Shown: piece by piece, positions 1 through 5,686 of the stretch | Position numbering within the stretch: the stretch's first letter is position 1 | Layout: each line of letters starts with the position of its first letter | DNA from: Rhodobacterales bacterium UBA3077 | GTDB lineage: Bacteria; Pseudomonadota; Alphaproteobacteria; Rhodobacterales; Rhodobacteraceae | Direction of reading: 5' to 3' | Assembly: GCA_002366685.1 (NCBI GenBank) | Contig: DFBP01000064.1 | Coordinates: 16,144-21,829, forward strand | Length of the DNA: 5,686 nt | Notes under the pieces: model-generated | Told to the model about the DNA's origin: nothing | Databases searched by the model: none | Seen by the model: only the letters and a program-made list of their open reading frames with translations | Translations under genes and position numbers: made by a program

Positions 1-1080
1 CTGTTTGTGTTTTATGAAATCCTGACAGTTTCGACCTATCCGCTGGTGGCGCACAAGGGCACCCCTGAGGCGATCAAAGGCGCGCGCACCTATCTGGGCA
101 TCCTGATCGGCACCTCGATCGGGCTGCAACTGCTGGCCATTATCTGGACCTATACCCTAACCGGCACGCTTGATTTCACCCAAGGCGGCATTCTGGAGGG
201 CTACATTGCCGGCCCGATGGTCGCTGTTTTGCTGGCACTCTATGCCTTTGGCATTGGCAAGGCTGCATTGATGCCGTTTCACCGCTGGCTCCCTGCCGCG
301 ATGGTCGCCCCAACACCAGTTAGTGCGCTGCTTCATGCTGTGGCTGTGGTGAAGGCGGGTGTGTTCACCATGCTCAAGGTCGGTATTTACATTTTCGGCA
401 TTGATTTTCTGGCCGAAACGGGCGCGTCTGAATGGTTAATGTGGCTGGCGGCCTATACAATCATTGCAGCTTCGATCATTGCGATCACCAAAGATAACCT
501 CAAGGCGCGGTTGGCTTATTCTACGATTAGCCAGCTCTCCTACATCACGCTCGGGATGGCGCTGGCCACTTCTATGGGCGCACTTGGCGGGGGCTTGCAT
601 ATTGCCATGCACGCGATGGGAAAAATCACATTGTTTATGGCGGCGGGTTCTATTTATGTAGCCACGCATAAAACCAATATCAGCCAGATGAACGGGCTTG
701 GCCGGATCATGCCGTTCACTTATGGTGCCTTTTTCATTGGTGCGCTCTCGATTATCGGCCTGCCACCGCTGGGGGGGTCATGGAGCAAATGGTTGCTGGT
801 GCTTGGCGCTGCCGATACGGGGCAATGGATCATGATCGGAGTCCTGATGCTCAGCTCGTTGCTCAACGTCTATTACCTGTTGTCAATTGTCGGACGCGGA
901 TTCTTTTTGCCCGCAGCAGACCAACCGGCTGACGCAAAAATCGCAGAGTCCCCGACGCTTGTGTGGCTGCCCCCTGCCCTGACCGCAGCTGGCTGTGTGG
1001 TTCTGTTTTTCTACGCCGGCGAATTGCAAGAATTCCTGTCCCCGATTGTTTCGGGTTACGGAGGAGAGGCCGATGGATAA
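1..1080 (+). CDS. Proton-conducting antiporter subunit, MrpD/NuoN-like (5' partial)
   Basis: This is the C-terminal 359 residues of a polytopic membrane protein of the proton-conducting transporter family (MrpD/MnhD, NuoL/M/N). The frame is open from base 1, so the first roughly 130 residues lie upstream; the GTG at 7 is internal. Family members carry protons across the inner membrane as part of multisubunit Na+/H+ antiporters or complex I. Counting from the first visible codon, E6 in the FYEILTVSTYP segment matches the conserved membrane Glu of TM5. K87 (GKAALMPFHRWLP), K118 (TPVSALLHAVAVVKAG), K208 (HAMGKITLF) and K263 (GGSWSKW) match the conserved lysines of the proton path. The KDNLKARLAYSTISQLSYI block is also typical. 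The APTPVSALLHA motif places it closer to MrpD than the third gene. It ends in a short polar tail and overlaps the next gene by 8 bp. The family is secure; the transported cation cannot be read from sequence. Confidence 0.93.
   Translation: MFVFYEILTVSTYPLVAHKGTPEAIKGARTYLGILIGTSIGLQLLAIIWTYTLTGTLDFTQGGILEGYIAGPMVAVLLALYAFGIGKAALMPFHRWLPAAMVAPTPVSALLHAVAVVKAGVFTMLKVGIYIFGIDFLAETGASEWLMWLAAYTIIAASIIAITKDNLKARLAYSTISQLSYITLGMALATSMGALGGGLHIAMHAMGKITLFMAAGSIYVATHKTNISQMNGLGRIMPFTYGAFFIGALSIIGLPPLGGSWSKWLLVLGAADTGQWIMIGVLMLSSLLNVYYLLSIVGRGFFLPAADQPADAKIAESPTLVWLPPALTAAGCVVLFFYAGELQEFLSPIVSGYGGEADG
1060..1069 (+). promoter_or_regulatory. Strong ribosome binding site for the small membrane protein
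   Basis: The purine run GGAGGAGAGG lies inside the last codons of the upstream antiporter gene. Its GGAGG core is 8 bases before the ATG at 1073. This supports 1073 as the start rather than the upstream in-frame ATG at 995, which has no comparable site and would add 26 unlikely residues lying wholly within the preceding gene. Confidence 0.8.
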
Positions 1081-1420
1081 ACATCCCAACGACAACCCCG
1101 ACACCTACCCGCGCCTTGGGCGCATGATGATGTGGGTTGATAAGCCGGGCAGCGCCAACAAAATCTTTTGGGCTTTGGCAATTTTTTGCGGCCTGCTGTT
1201 TCTTGCAGATTTTGCCTATGAAAAACACGGGCATTTTGATGTAGAATACATCCCCGGTTTCTACGGAATTTATGGGTTTGTGATGTTCACGGCCCTGATC
1301 CTGCTGGCTAAAGGATTGCGCGTGCTCATCAAGCGCCCCGAAGATTATTATGGTGATAAAGCGGTTGACCGCGAAGACTATCCGGAAGCCGAACTGGATA
1401 AGGTGAATTACGATGATTGA
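1073..1420 (+). CDS. Small two-helix membrane protein of the antiporter operon
   Basis: The product is a 115-residue protein of unknown function. The N-terminus (residues 1-28) is polar, with LGRMMMWVDKPGSANK just before the first predicted membrane helix (about 29-47). A short charged loop follows (YEKHGHFDVEYIPGF), then a second helix (about 61-84). An acidic, tyrosine-rich tail (about 89-115) follows a basic KRPED junction. By the positive-inside rule both ends probably face the cytoplasm and the His/Glu loop faces the periplasm; this is inference. The start is chosen from the strong ribosome binding site at 1060-1069 and the 8-bp overlap with the preceding stop. It also overlaps the next gene by 8 bp, so it lies between two antiporter subunits and is probably an accessory subunit of the same complex. 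I recall similar proteins beside Mrp-like genes in other proteobacteria, but I recognise no named domain. It does not resemble MrpC, MrpF or MrpG. Confidence 0.85.
   Translation: MDKHPNDNPDTYPRLGRMMMWVDKPGSANKIFWALAIFCGLLFLADFAYEKHGHFDVEYIPGFYGIYGFVMFTALILLAKGLRVLIKRPEDYYGDKAVDREDYPEAELDKVNYDD
1400..1405 (+). promoter_or_regulatory. Ribosome binding site for the second large antiporter subunit
   Basis: AAGGTG sits 7 bases before the ATG at 1413, within the coding end of the small membrane protein. Together with the 8-bp overlap of start and stop (1413-1420) it indicates translational coupling and fixes the start of the 565-residue gene. Confidence 0.65.
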
Positions 1421-3110
1421 CCAGATTCCGACCGCTTTTCTCTTCTTCGCTGCGGCTCTTGTTCTATTTGCTCTGCCAAATGGAAAAATTCGCGCTGCTT
1501 TTCTATTGTTGGTGCCGGTGCTGGCGGCCTACCAGATTTGGATGCTAGAAGCTGGCGTGCATAGTCAGGTGGGCTTTTTTGGTTTTACGCTTGACCTTAT
1601 GCGCGTGGACAAGCTCTCACGCGTGTTTGCGCTGATCTTCGCAATCGCAGCTTTTTTAAGCAATCTATATGCATGGCATGTGCGAGATACCGTGCAGCAA
1701 GTTGCAGCCCTGCTCTATGCAGGCTCAGCCATTGGGGCCGTATTTGCCGGGGACCTGATAACCCTGTTTTTTTACTGGGAAGGCACGGCCATTGCTTCGG
1801 TTTTCCTGATCTGGGCGCGCCGAACAGAAGGGGCCTATAACACCGGTATGCGCTATTTGGTCATCCAGATCGGCTCGGGGGTTGTCCTGCTCGCCGGAGC
1901 CGCGTTGGTTTACCGTGAAACCGGAACCATTGCTTTTGAAGCCATGACGCTTGGCTCGGTCGGCACATGGCTTATATTCCTCTCTTTTGGGGTAAAAGCC
2001 GCTTTCCCGCTGCTGCACAACTGGTTGCAGGACAGCTACCCCGCAGCCACTGTCACTGGCACGGTTATCCTCTCGGCCTTTACGACCAAACTGGCGATCT
2101 ATGCGCTGGCGCGTGGCTTTGCGGGCACCGAAATCCTGATCTATATCGGCGCGATCATGACCCTGTTTCCGATCTTTTTTGCCGAGATCGAAAACGACCT
2201 GCGCCGCGTGTTGGCCTATAGCCTGAACAACCAGCTTGGCTTTATGGTAGTCGGCATCGGCATTGGCACAGAGATGGCGCTGAACGGCACCGCCGCCCAT
2301 GCCTTTGCTCATATCCTGTATAAATCGCTGCTGTTCATGAGCGTGGGGGCAGTGCTTTATCGCACCGGCACATCCAAAGCCTCCGAGCTTGGCGGGCTTT
2401 ACCGCACAATGCCGCTTACCGCTATTTTGTGCTTGGTCGGTGCAGCGTCCATTTCGGCCTTTCCGCTATTTTCGGGCTTTGTGACCAAATCCCTTATAAT
2501 CGACCAAACCGCAGGTGCGCATTACCAGATTATCTGGGCCATTTTGGTTTTTGCTTCGGCGGGCGTTCTCTCCCATTCCGGCATTAAAATCCCGTTTTTT
2601 ACCTTTTTTGCGCATGATAGCGGTATGCGCCCGAAAGAAGCCCCAATCCATATGCTTTTGGCGATGGGGATCATTGCCTTTTTGTGCATCGGGATCGGTG
2701 TTTATCCTGACCCGCTCTACGCTCTTTTGCCCTACGAGGTTGAATTTCATCCTTATACGGCTGGCCACGTTATAACCCAACTTCAGCTACTTGCATTTGC
2801 ATTACTGGCCTTTGGGGTTTTGATGCGCACCGGCATCCACCCGCCGGAAATTCGCGCGATCAATCTGGATGTTGACTGGAGCTACCGGCGACTGTTTCCA
2901 GCCCTGCTGAGCCGTATCAGTGCCGTGGTCCTATTTGTTTGGCAAAGTGTGACCCGCTTCGGGCACCGCCACAAAAACAACATAATCGACAGGCTTTATC
3001 ATTCCCACGGGCCGGAAGGACGAATGGCACAAGTTTGGCCAACCGGCTCCATGGTGCTTTGGATTGCGATATTGCTAGGGGTAACTCTCATTGTGAACTT
3101 CATGAGCTAA
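1413..3110 (+). CDS. Proton-conducting antiporter subunit, NuoL/MrpD-like
   Basis: This is a complete 565-residue polytopic inner-membrane protein of the proton-conducting transporter family (MrpA N-part/MrpD, NuoL). It probably forms one proton channel of a multisubunit cation/H+ antiporter or related ion-translocating complex. E123 in the FFYWEGTAIAS segment corresponds to the conserved TM5 Glu. K195 (FGVKAAFPLLHNWLQDSYP), K226 (SAFTTKLAIY), K304 (HILYKSLLF) and K359 (FSGFVTKS) match the buried lysines. The ENDLRRVLAYSLNNQLGFM block (about 260-278) is a family signature. The usual PTPVSALLHA motif is replaced by PAATVTGTVILSAFTTK, so it is a divergent branch distinct from the first gene. 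The C-terminus (about 480-565) adds a membrane segment near 495-510, a His-rich polar stretch HRHKNNIIDRLYHSHG (about 518-533) and a last helix near 545-563. At 565 residues it is longer than typical MrpD and far shorter than MrpA, which carries extra C-terminal domains. It is the last gene of its operon. Confidence 0.92.
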   Translation: MIDQIPTAFLFFAAALVLFALPNGKIRAAFLLLVPVLAAYQIWMLEAGVHSQVGFFGFTLDLMRVDKLSRVFALIFAIAAFLSNLYAWHVRDTVQQVAALLYAGSAIGAVFAGDLITLFFYWEGTAIASVFLIWARRTEGAYNTGMRYLVIQIGSGVVLLAGAALVYRETGTIAFEAMTLGSVGTWLIFLSFGVKAAFPLLHNWLQDSYPAATVTGTVILSAFTTKLAIYALARGFAGTEILIYIGAIMTLFPIFFAEIENDLRRVLAYSLNNQLGFMVVGIGIGTEMALNGTAAHAFAHILYKSLLFMSVGAVLYRTGTSKASELGGLYRTMPLTAILCLVGAASISAFPLFSGFVTKSLIIDQTAGAHYQIIWAILVFASAGVLSHSGIKIPFFTFFAHDSGMRPKEAPIHMLLAMGIIAFLCIGIGVYPDPLYALLPYEVEFHPYTAGHVITQLQLLAFALLAFGVLMRTGIHPPEIRAINLDVDWSYRRLFPALLSRISAVVLFVWQSVTRFGHRHKNNIIDRLYHSHGPEGRMAQVWPTGSMVLWIAILLGVTLIVNFMS

Positions 3111-3138
3111 GCCGCCACATTCGCTTAATACGGCTTAG
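3107..3138 (+). terminator. Inverted repeat at the end of the antiporter operon, possible weak terminator
   Basis: CTAAGCCG (3107-3114) is perfectly complementary to CGGCTTAG (3131-3138), giving an 8-bp stem with a 16-base loop. The left arm overlaps the TAA stop codon of the 565-residue subunit. It is followed only by GTTTGCG rather than a proper U-tract, and the loop is long, so it may be an mRNA 3'-end stabilising hairpin or an attenuating terminator rather than an efficient intrinsic one. Confidence 0.4.
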
Positions 3139-3252
3139 GTTTGCGCAGTACATGTTGATTAACAAAACAATTTCTATGAATCACTTTGTGATATGTTAAG
3201 ATTGTGGGACTAGGGTTTGCGTGGCCTCATTGCGTTGGATAAATAGACAGAA
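3139..3252 (+). promoter_or_regulatory. Intergenic region, probable promoter region of kpsTE
   Basis: This is the only sizeable non-coding gap in the window and precedes a new functional unit, so it should hold the kpsT promoter. It is AT-rich at 3147-3204. Two small palindromes stand out: TGTT-GATT-AACA (3153-3164) and the perfect ATCAC-TTT-GTGAT (3180-3192), which could be operator half-sites. No convincing sigma-70 pair is visible. The best weak option is TTGCGT (3217-3222) with TAAATA (3240-3245) at a 17-base spacing, which would start transcription almost at the kpsT ATG. No good Shine-Dalgarno sequence precedes that ATG, only AGACAG at 3245-3250. The assignment rests on gene arrangement rather than on a recognised motif. 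Confidence 0.35.
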
Positions 3253-3906
3253 ATGTTAGAATTCAGGAATGTCAGCAAGTCCTTCTGGACGGGAACGCAG
3301 CGCAAAGTCATTCTGGACCGCGCGACCTTCAGGGTTGACCTCGGACAATCGCTCGGCATATTGGCGCCAAACGGCACCGGAAAAACCACGTTAATCAACA
3401 TGATGGCCGGGCTGGAAAAACCCGATGAAGGCAAAATAACCCGCTCATCGAGGATATCCTTTCCCTTGGGTTTTATGGGCGGTGTGAACGCCACCCACAG
3501 CGCCGCCGAAAATGCGCGCTACATTGCGCGGCTTTACGGGTTGGATGCAGATTACATCGAAGCTTTTTGCAGATATCTAGTGGACATCGACGAATATTTT
3601 GATCGCCCCATGAACACTTATTCCTCGGGCATGTCCGCGCGGGTTTCATTCGCGTTGCTCTTAGCCCTTGAATTTGATATATATTTGATCGACGAAGGTA
3701 TGCCGAGCAGTACAGATGCCGAATTCAACCGAAAAGCAGGGAATGTCCTGCACGAAAGGCTGACAAAATCGACCGTGATTATCGTTTCACACTCTCCCAA
3801 AATTCTGGAACGATACTGCACCAGAGGCGCGGTGCTTCAAGATGGGCAATTCCATATGTTTGATACTCTAGAAGATGCAAAGCGGCTTTACGAATATGAC
3901 CAGTAA
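3253..3906 (+). CDS. kpsT: Capsular polysaccharide ABC exporter ATP-binding protein KpsT
   Basis: The 217-residue product is the cytoplasmic ATPase that powers export of capsule or related polysaccharide through an ABC-2 permease (KpsM), working with KpsE. Its length is normal for KpsT/CtrD/BexA proteins, which lack the C-terminal carbohydrate-binding domain of Wzt. Walker A is LAPNGTGKTT (about 37-46) with K44, the ABC signature is YSSGMSAR (123-130), Walker B is FDIYLIDE (141-148) with catalytic E148, and the switch His is H180 in IIVSHS. The SFPLGFMGGVNATHSAAENARYIARLYG block (69-96) is the KpsT form of the Q-loop region. Two departures are visible: A38 replaces the first Gly of Walker A, and N79 stands where KpsT proteins usually have Gln. 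An in-frame TAG at 3244-3246 leaves 3253 as the most upstream start, although its ribosome binding site is weak. The gene overlaps kpsE; no kpsM is adjacent. Confidence 0.93.
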   Translation: MLEFRNVSKSFWTGTQRKVILDRATFRVDLGQSLGILAPNGTGKTTLINMMAGLEKPDEGKITRSSRISFPLGFMGGVNATHSAAENARYIARLYGLDADYIEAFCRYLVDIDEYFDRPMNTYSSGMSARVSFALLLALEFDIYLIDEGMPSSTDAEFNRKAGNVLHERLTKSTVIIVSHSPKILERYCTRGAVLQDGQFHMFDTLEDAKRLYEYDQ

Positions 3907-5344
3907 ACCAAATCAGGCGGAAGCCCTTCAAATGCCACAAAAAGCGGCACCGCCCGAACCCGGGACGCCCGCCTATTTCCGCATGGCGCGGCGGAAAGCC
4001 GTGCGTATGGGGTTGAGCCCCTCCAGCGGTCAGGAAGCCGCAAAAATGCTTGAAGAGCGCGGTTTTGATGTCACCCGAGACCGAGTAACAATGCTCGACA
4101 CCACTTCTGCATCCCCAAACCCGCCACCCGGTGGAAAAGGGGCTAAGAGCGGTGCGAAAGCGCCAAATGCATCACCCGATGTAATTTCGGATGAAGAACG
4201 ACGTGCCGATATTCTAAAGATTCAGAAATCCATGGCCCGTCGCCGACAAGCCCGATTCTTCCTGATTTCACTGCGCCTATTTTTCTTTGTTGTTTTGCCG
4301 ACCTATCTTGCAGGTAATTATTTTTATAATGTCGCGACACCTATGTATCAGGTTGATAGCCAAATGGTTATTCAAAAACCGGATGGCGGCGGCGCGGGAG
4401 CGATCGGGGGACTCCTTGGCGGGTCCGGGCTTACCAATCTCGAAGATTCCGTGATCGTTCAGGGCTTTCTGGGCTCGCGCGAAGCCATGCTCCGGCTCAA
4501 TAGTGAAAATGGTTTCATTGCGCACTTCCAGCAGGATTTCATAGATGAAATTCAGCGGTTGCCGGCAGATTCCAGCATGGAAGATGCTTTTAGTAAATAC
4601 GAAAAATATGTCAAAATCGGCTACGACCCGACCGAAGGCGTCATTCGGATGTCGGTTATTGCGATCACCCCCGAGAAAGCGACCGAGTTTTCGCGGGCGC
4701 TTATTCAATTTGCCGAGGAACGGGTGGACCAGTTGGCGGCCCCCTTGCGCAATGATCAACTCACCGGTGCAACCGAAAACTATAACGAAGCTGAACAAGC
4801 TGTTCTGGACGCTGCCAATGTCGTATTGGAATTACAGCAAACCCGCGGGATTTTCAGTGCTGACGCCGAAATTACCGGCCAGATGGGAATTCTCAATGGC
4901 CTTGAAGCATCGCTGGAGCAAAAGCGCCTCGATCTGGCCGAGATCAACAGCAACGCGCAACCCAACCGCGCGCAGGTCAATGCCATCGAGCAAGACATAA
5001 AAGGCCTAACCGAGCGAATTGCGGAACGGCGCGCCAGCATGATCAGCAGCGGAACGGAAAATGCATCACTCGCGCGGGTAAGCGGTGAGCTACGAATTGC
5101 GCAATCGAACCTCGAAATGCGCCAGATGCTTCTTCAGCAATCGCTCTCGTCATTGGAAGCCGCGCGGATGGAAGTAAACCGGCAAACGCGGTATCTCAGC
5201 CTTGCTGTAGCCCCTATTCCACCTGATGTGCCGACCCACCCGAAAGCGCTGGAAAACACTCTTTTGGCATTGGCGCTCTTTTTCGGGCTGTACATTTTCA
5301 TTTCGCTAACGGTAACGATCTTGCGCGAGCAGATCGGCTCCTAG
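3896..5344 (+). CDS. kpsE: Capsule export inner-membrane protein KpsE (polysaccharide co-polymerase family)
   Basis: The 482-residue product is a KpsE/BexC/CtrB-type protein (PCP-3, Wzz-like). In this family it spans the inner membrane twice and projects a large periplasmic domain linking the KpsMT exporter to the outer-membrane channel. The N-terminal 115 residues are cytoplasmic. They comprise a charged segment (about 26-68, YFRMARRKAVRMG to RDRVTMLD), a Pro/Gly/Ala/Ser-rich linker (about 69-95) and a basic stretch KSMARRRQARF before TM1 (about 119-140). The Wzz-like part follows (YQVDSQMVIQKPDG), with a Gly-rich segment at 164-178, then a long helical coiled-coil region (about 290-430). 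The proline-rich APIPPDVPTHPKALEN motif (439-453) precedes TM2 (about 452-474). The protein ends in a short cytoplasmic REQIGS tail without a tyrosine-kinase domain. The start at 3896 gives an 11-bp overlap with kpsT; an in-frame ATG at 3875 would add 7 residues, and neither has a clear ribosome binding site. Confidence 0.9.
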   Translation: MTSKPNQAEALQMPQKAAPPEPGTPAYFRMARRKAVRMGLSPSSGQEAAKMLEERGFDVTRDRVTMLDTTSASPNPPPGGKGAKSGAKAPNASPDVISDEERRADILKIQKSMARRRQARFFLISLRLFFFVVLPTYLAGNYFYNVATPMYQVDSQMVIQKPDGGGAGAIGGLLGGSGLTNLEDSVIVQGFLGSREAMLRLNSENGFIAHFQQDFIDEIQRLPADSSMEDAFSKYEKYVKIGYDPTEGVIRMSVIAITPEKATEFSRALIQFAEERVDQLAAPLRNDQLTGATENYNEAEQAVLDAANVVLELQQTRGIFSADAEITGQMGILNGLEASLEQKRLDLAEINSNAQPNRAQVNAIEQDIKGLTERIAERRASMISSGTENASLARVSGELRIAQSNLEMRQMLLQQSLSSLEAARMEVNRQTRYLSLAVAPIPPDVPTHPKALENTLLALALFFGLYIFISLTVTILREQIGS

Positions 5345-5354
5345 CGCGGATGTG

Positions 5355-5686
5355 TCAAACCACTTGGCCTGCCGCATGCCCGGAAGCCCACGCCCACTGG
5401 AAATTGTATCCGCCAAGCCAGCCGGTTACATCGACAACTTCGCCAATGAAAAATAGCCCGGGCATCGCGCGCACCTGCATGGTTTTGGCGTCCAGTTCAC
5501 TGGTGTCTACCCCGCCAAGCGTGACCTCCGCCGTGCGATACCCCTCTGTGCCTGTCGGGACCACCTTGAAGTCGGTTAAGAGCGTTCGCAGCGAAGATAC
5601 ATCGCGTTTGGAGAGGTCCGAAATGGTACCTCCAAATCCAAACTTTGCTGCCAGATAGCGCGCCAGCTTTTTAGGAAAGAGCCGCG
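5355..5686 (-). CDS. HI0933/BaiN-type FAD-dependent oxidoreductase (5' part outside window)
   Basis: The last 109 codons of a minus-strand gene that runs off the window end; the stop TGA is at 5357-5355. The frame reads from RLFPKKLARYLAAK at the edge through SDLSKRDVSSLRTLLTDF to the C-terminus. The diagnostic block is TAEVTLGGVDTSELDAKTM, followed by MPGLFFIGEVVDVTGWLGG and YNFQWAWASGHAAGQ. This is the conserved C-terminal FAD-binding signature of the HI0933/YhiN/BaiN flavoprotein family, usually about 390-420 residues and annotated as NAD(P)/FAD-dependent oxidoreductase or aminoacetone oxidase family. The physiological substrate is generally unknown; BaiN itself acts in bile-acid dehydroxylation, which need not apply here. 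The GTG at 5564 is internal, since the frame stays open upstream with family-like sequence. The gene is convergent with kpsE, with 10 bp between stops and no clear intrinsic terminator. It is unlikely to be functionally tied to capsule export. Confidence 0.93.
   Translation of the reverse strand, partial: RLFPKKLARYLAAKFGFGGTISDLSKRDVSSLRTLLTDFKVVPTGTEGYRTAEVTLGGVDTSELDAKTMQVRAMPGLFFIGEVVDVTGWLGGYNFQWAWASGHAAGQVV

Noticed and set aside
1..1080. Complex I subunit NuoN/NuoM as the identity of the first gene
   Set aside because: The FYEILTVSTYPLVAHKGTPEA start of the visible part and the small protein and second antiporter gene next to it fit an Mrp-type operon better than nuo, where nuoL, nuoM and nuoN follow each other directly.
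863..1234. A 123-codon minus-strand open frame across the first two genes
   Set aside because: It spans a gene junction that is fully accounted for on the plus strand, and its product is basic and featureless.
1725..2312. A 195-codon open frame on the minus strand inside the second antiporter gene
   Set aside because: It is antisense to a well-conserved membrane protein, its translation is low-complexity and charged with no family resemblance, and it is explained by the codon bias of the real gene.
2939..3199. A plus-strand open frame running from the end of the antiporter gene into the intergenic gap
   Set aside because: Most of it is an out-of-frame reading of the 565-residue gene, it has no ribosome binding site, and only its tail is intergenic.
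4277..4798. A 173-codon minus-strand open frame within kpsE
   Set aside because: It lies opposite the KpsE periplasmic domain, has no recognisable motif and no supporting start context.
5327..5350. A possible bidirectional terminator between kpsE and the flavoprotein gene
   Set aside because: Only a 4-bp GAGC/GCTC stem with partial outer pairing can be drawn, and there is no T-tract in either direction.
5350..5658. A 102-codon plus-strand open frame at the right end
   Set aside because: It is the antisense shadow of the flavoprotein gene, whose conserved C-terminal signature is unmistakable on the minus strand.

Overview
The window looks like a chromosomal segment of an alphaproteobacterium, most likely a Rhodobacterales (Roseobacter-group) bacterium. 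This rests on moderate GC by eye, the character of the Mrp/NuoL-type antiporter genes, and the sequence style of the KpsT/KpsE pair. It is a judgement from recognition, not from a database search.

Region 1 (1-3110, + strand) is the downstream end of a tightly coupled operon for a multisubunit cation/proton antiporter or a related ion-translocating membrane complex. It holds the C-terminal 359 residues of a MrpD-like subunit whose start lies before the window, a 115-residue protein with two predicted membrane helices, and a complete 565-residue NuoL/MrpD-like subunit. Successive genes overlap by 8 bp (1073-1080 and 1413-1420), so translation is probably coupled and the products probably assemble together. 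Both large subunits keep the Glu and Lys residues that line the proton path in this superfamily.

Region 2 (3111-3252) is a 142-bp intergenic stretch. It begins with a perfect 8-bp inverted repeat overlapping the last stop codon, a possible weak terminator, and then becomes AT-rich with small palindromes. It probably separates the antiporter operon from the next one and carries the promoter of the next one.

Region 3 (3253-5344, + strand) is a two-gene capsule/exopolysaccharide export unit. kpsT encodes the ATPase of a polysaccharide ABC exporter. kpsE encodes the inner-membrane polysaccharide co-polymerase with a large periplasmic coiled-coil domain. The genes overlap, so they are co-translated. 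The permease partner (kpsM) and the outer-membrane channel (kpsD/ctrA type) are not in the window, and kpsM cannot sit directly on either side of the pair.

Region 4 (5355-5686, - strand) is the C-terminal end of an HI0933/BaiN-type FAD-dependent oxidoreductase. It converges on kpsE with 10 bp between the stop codons.

I see no RNA gene, insertion sequence, CRISPR array or phage feature. Every large open frame has a recognisable family except the small two-helix protein, and I found no convincing previously undescribed system. The points most worth a second look are the small protein inserted between the antiporter subunits, the kpsTE pair lacking an adjacent permease, and the unusual nucleotide-binding-loop residues of KpsT.
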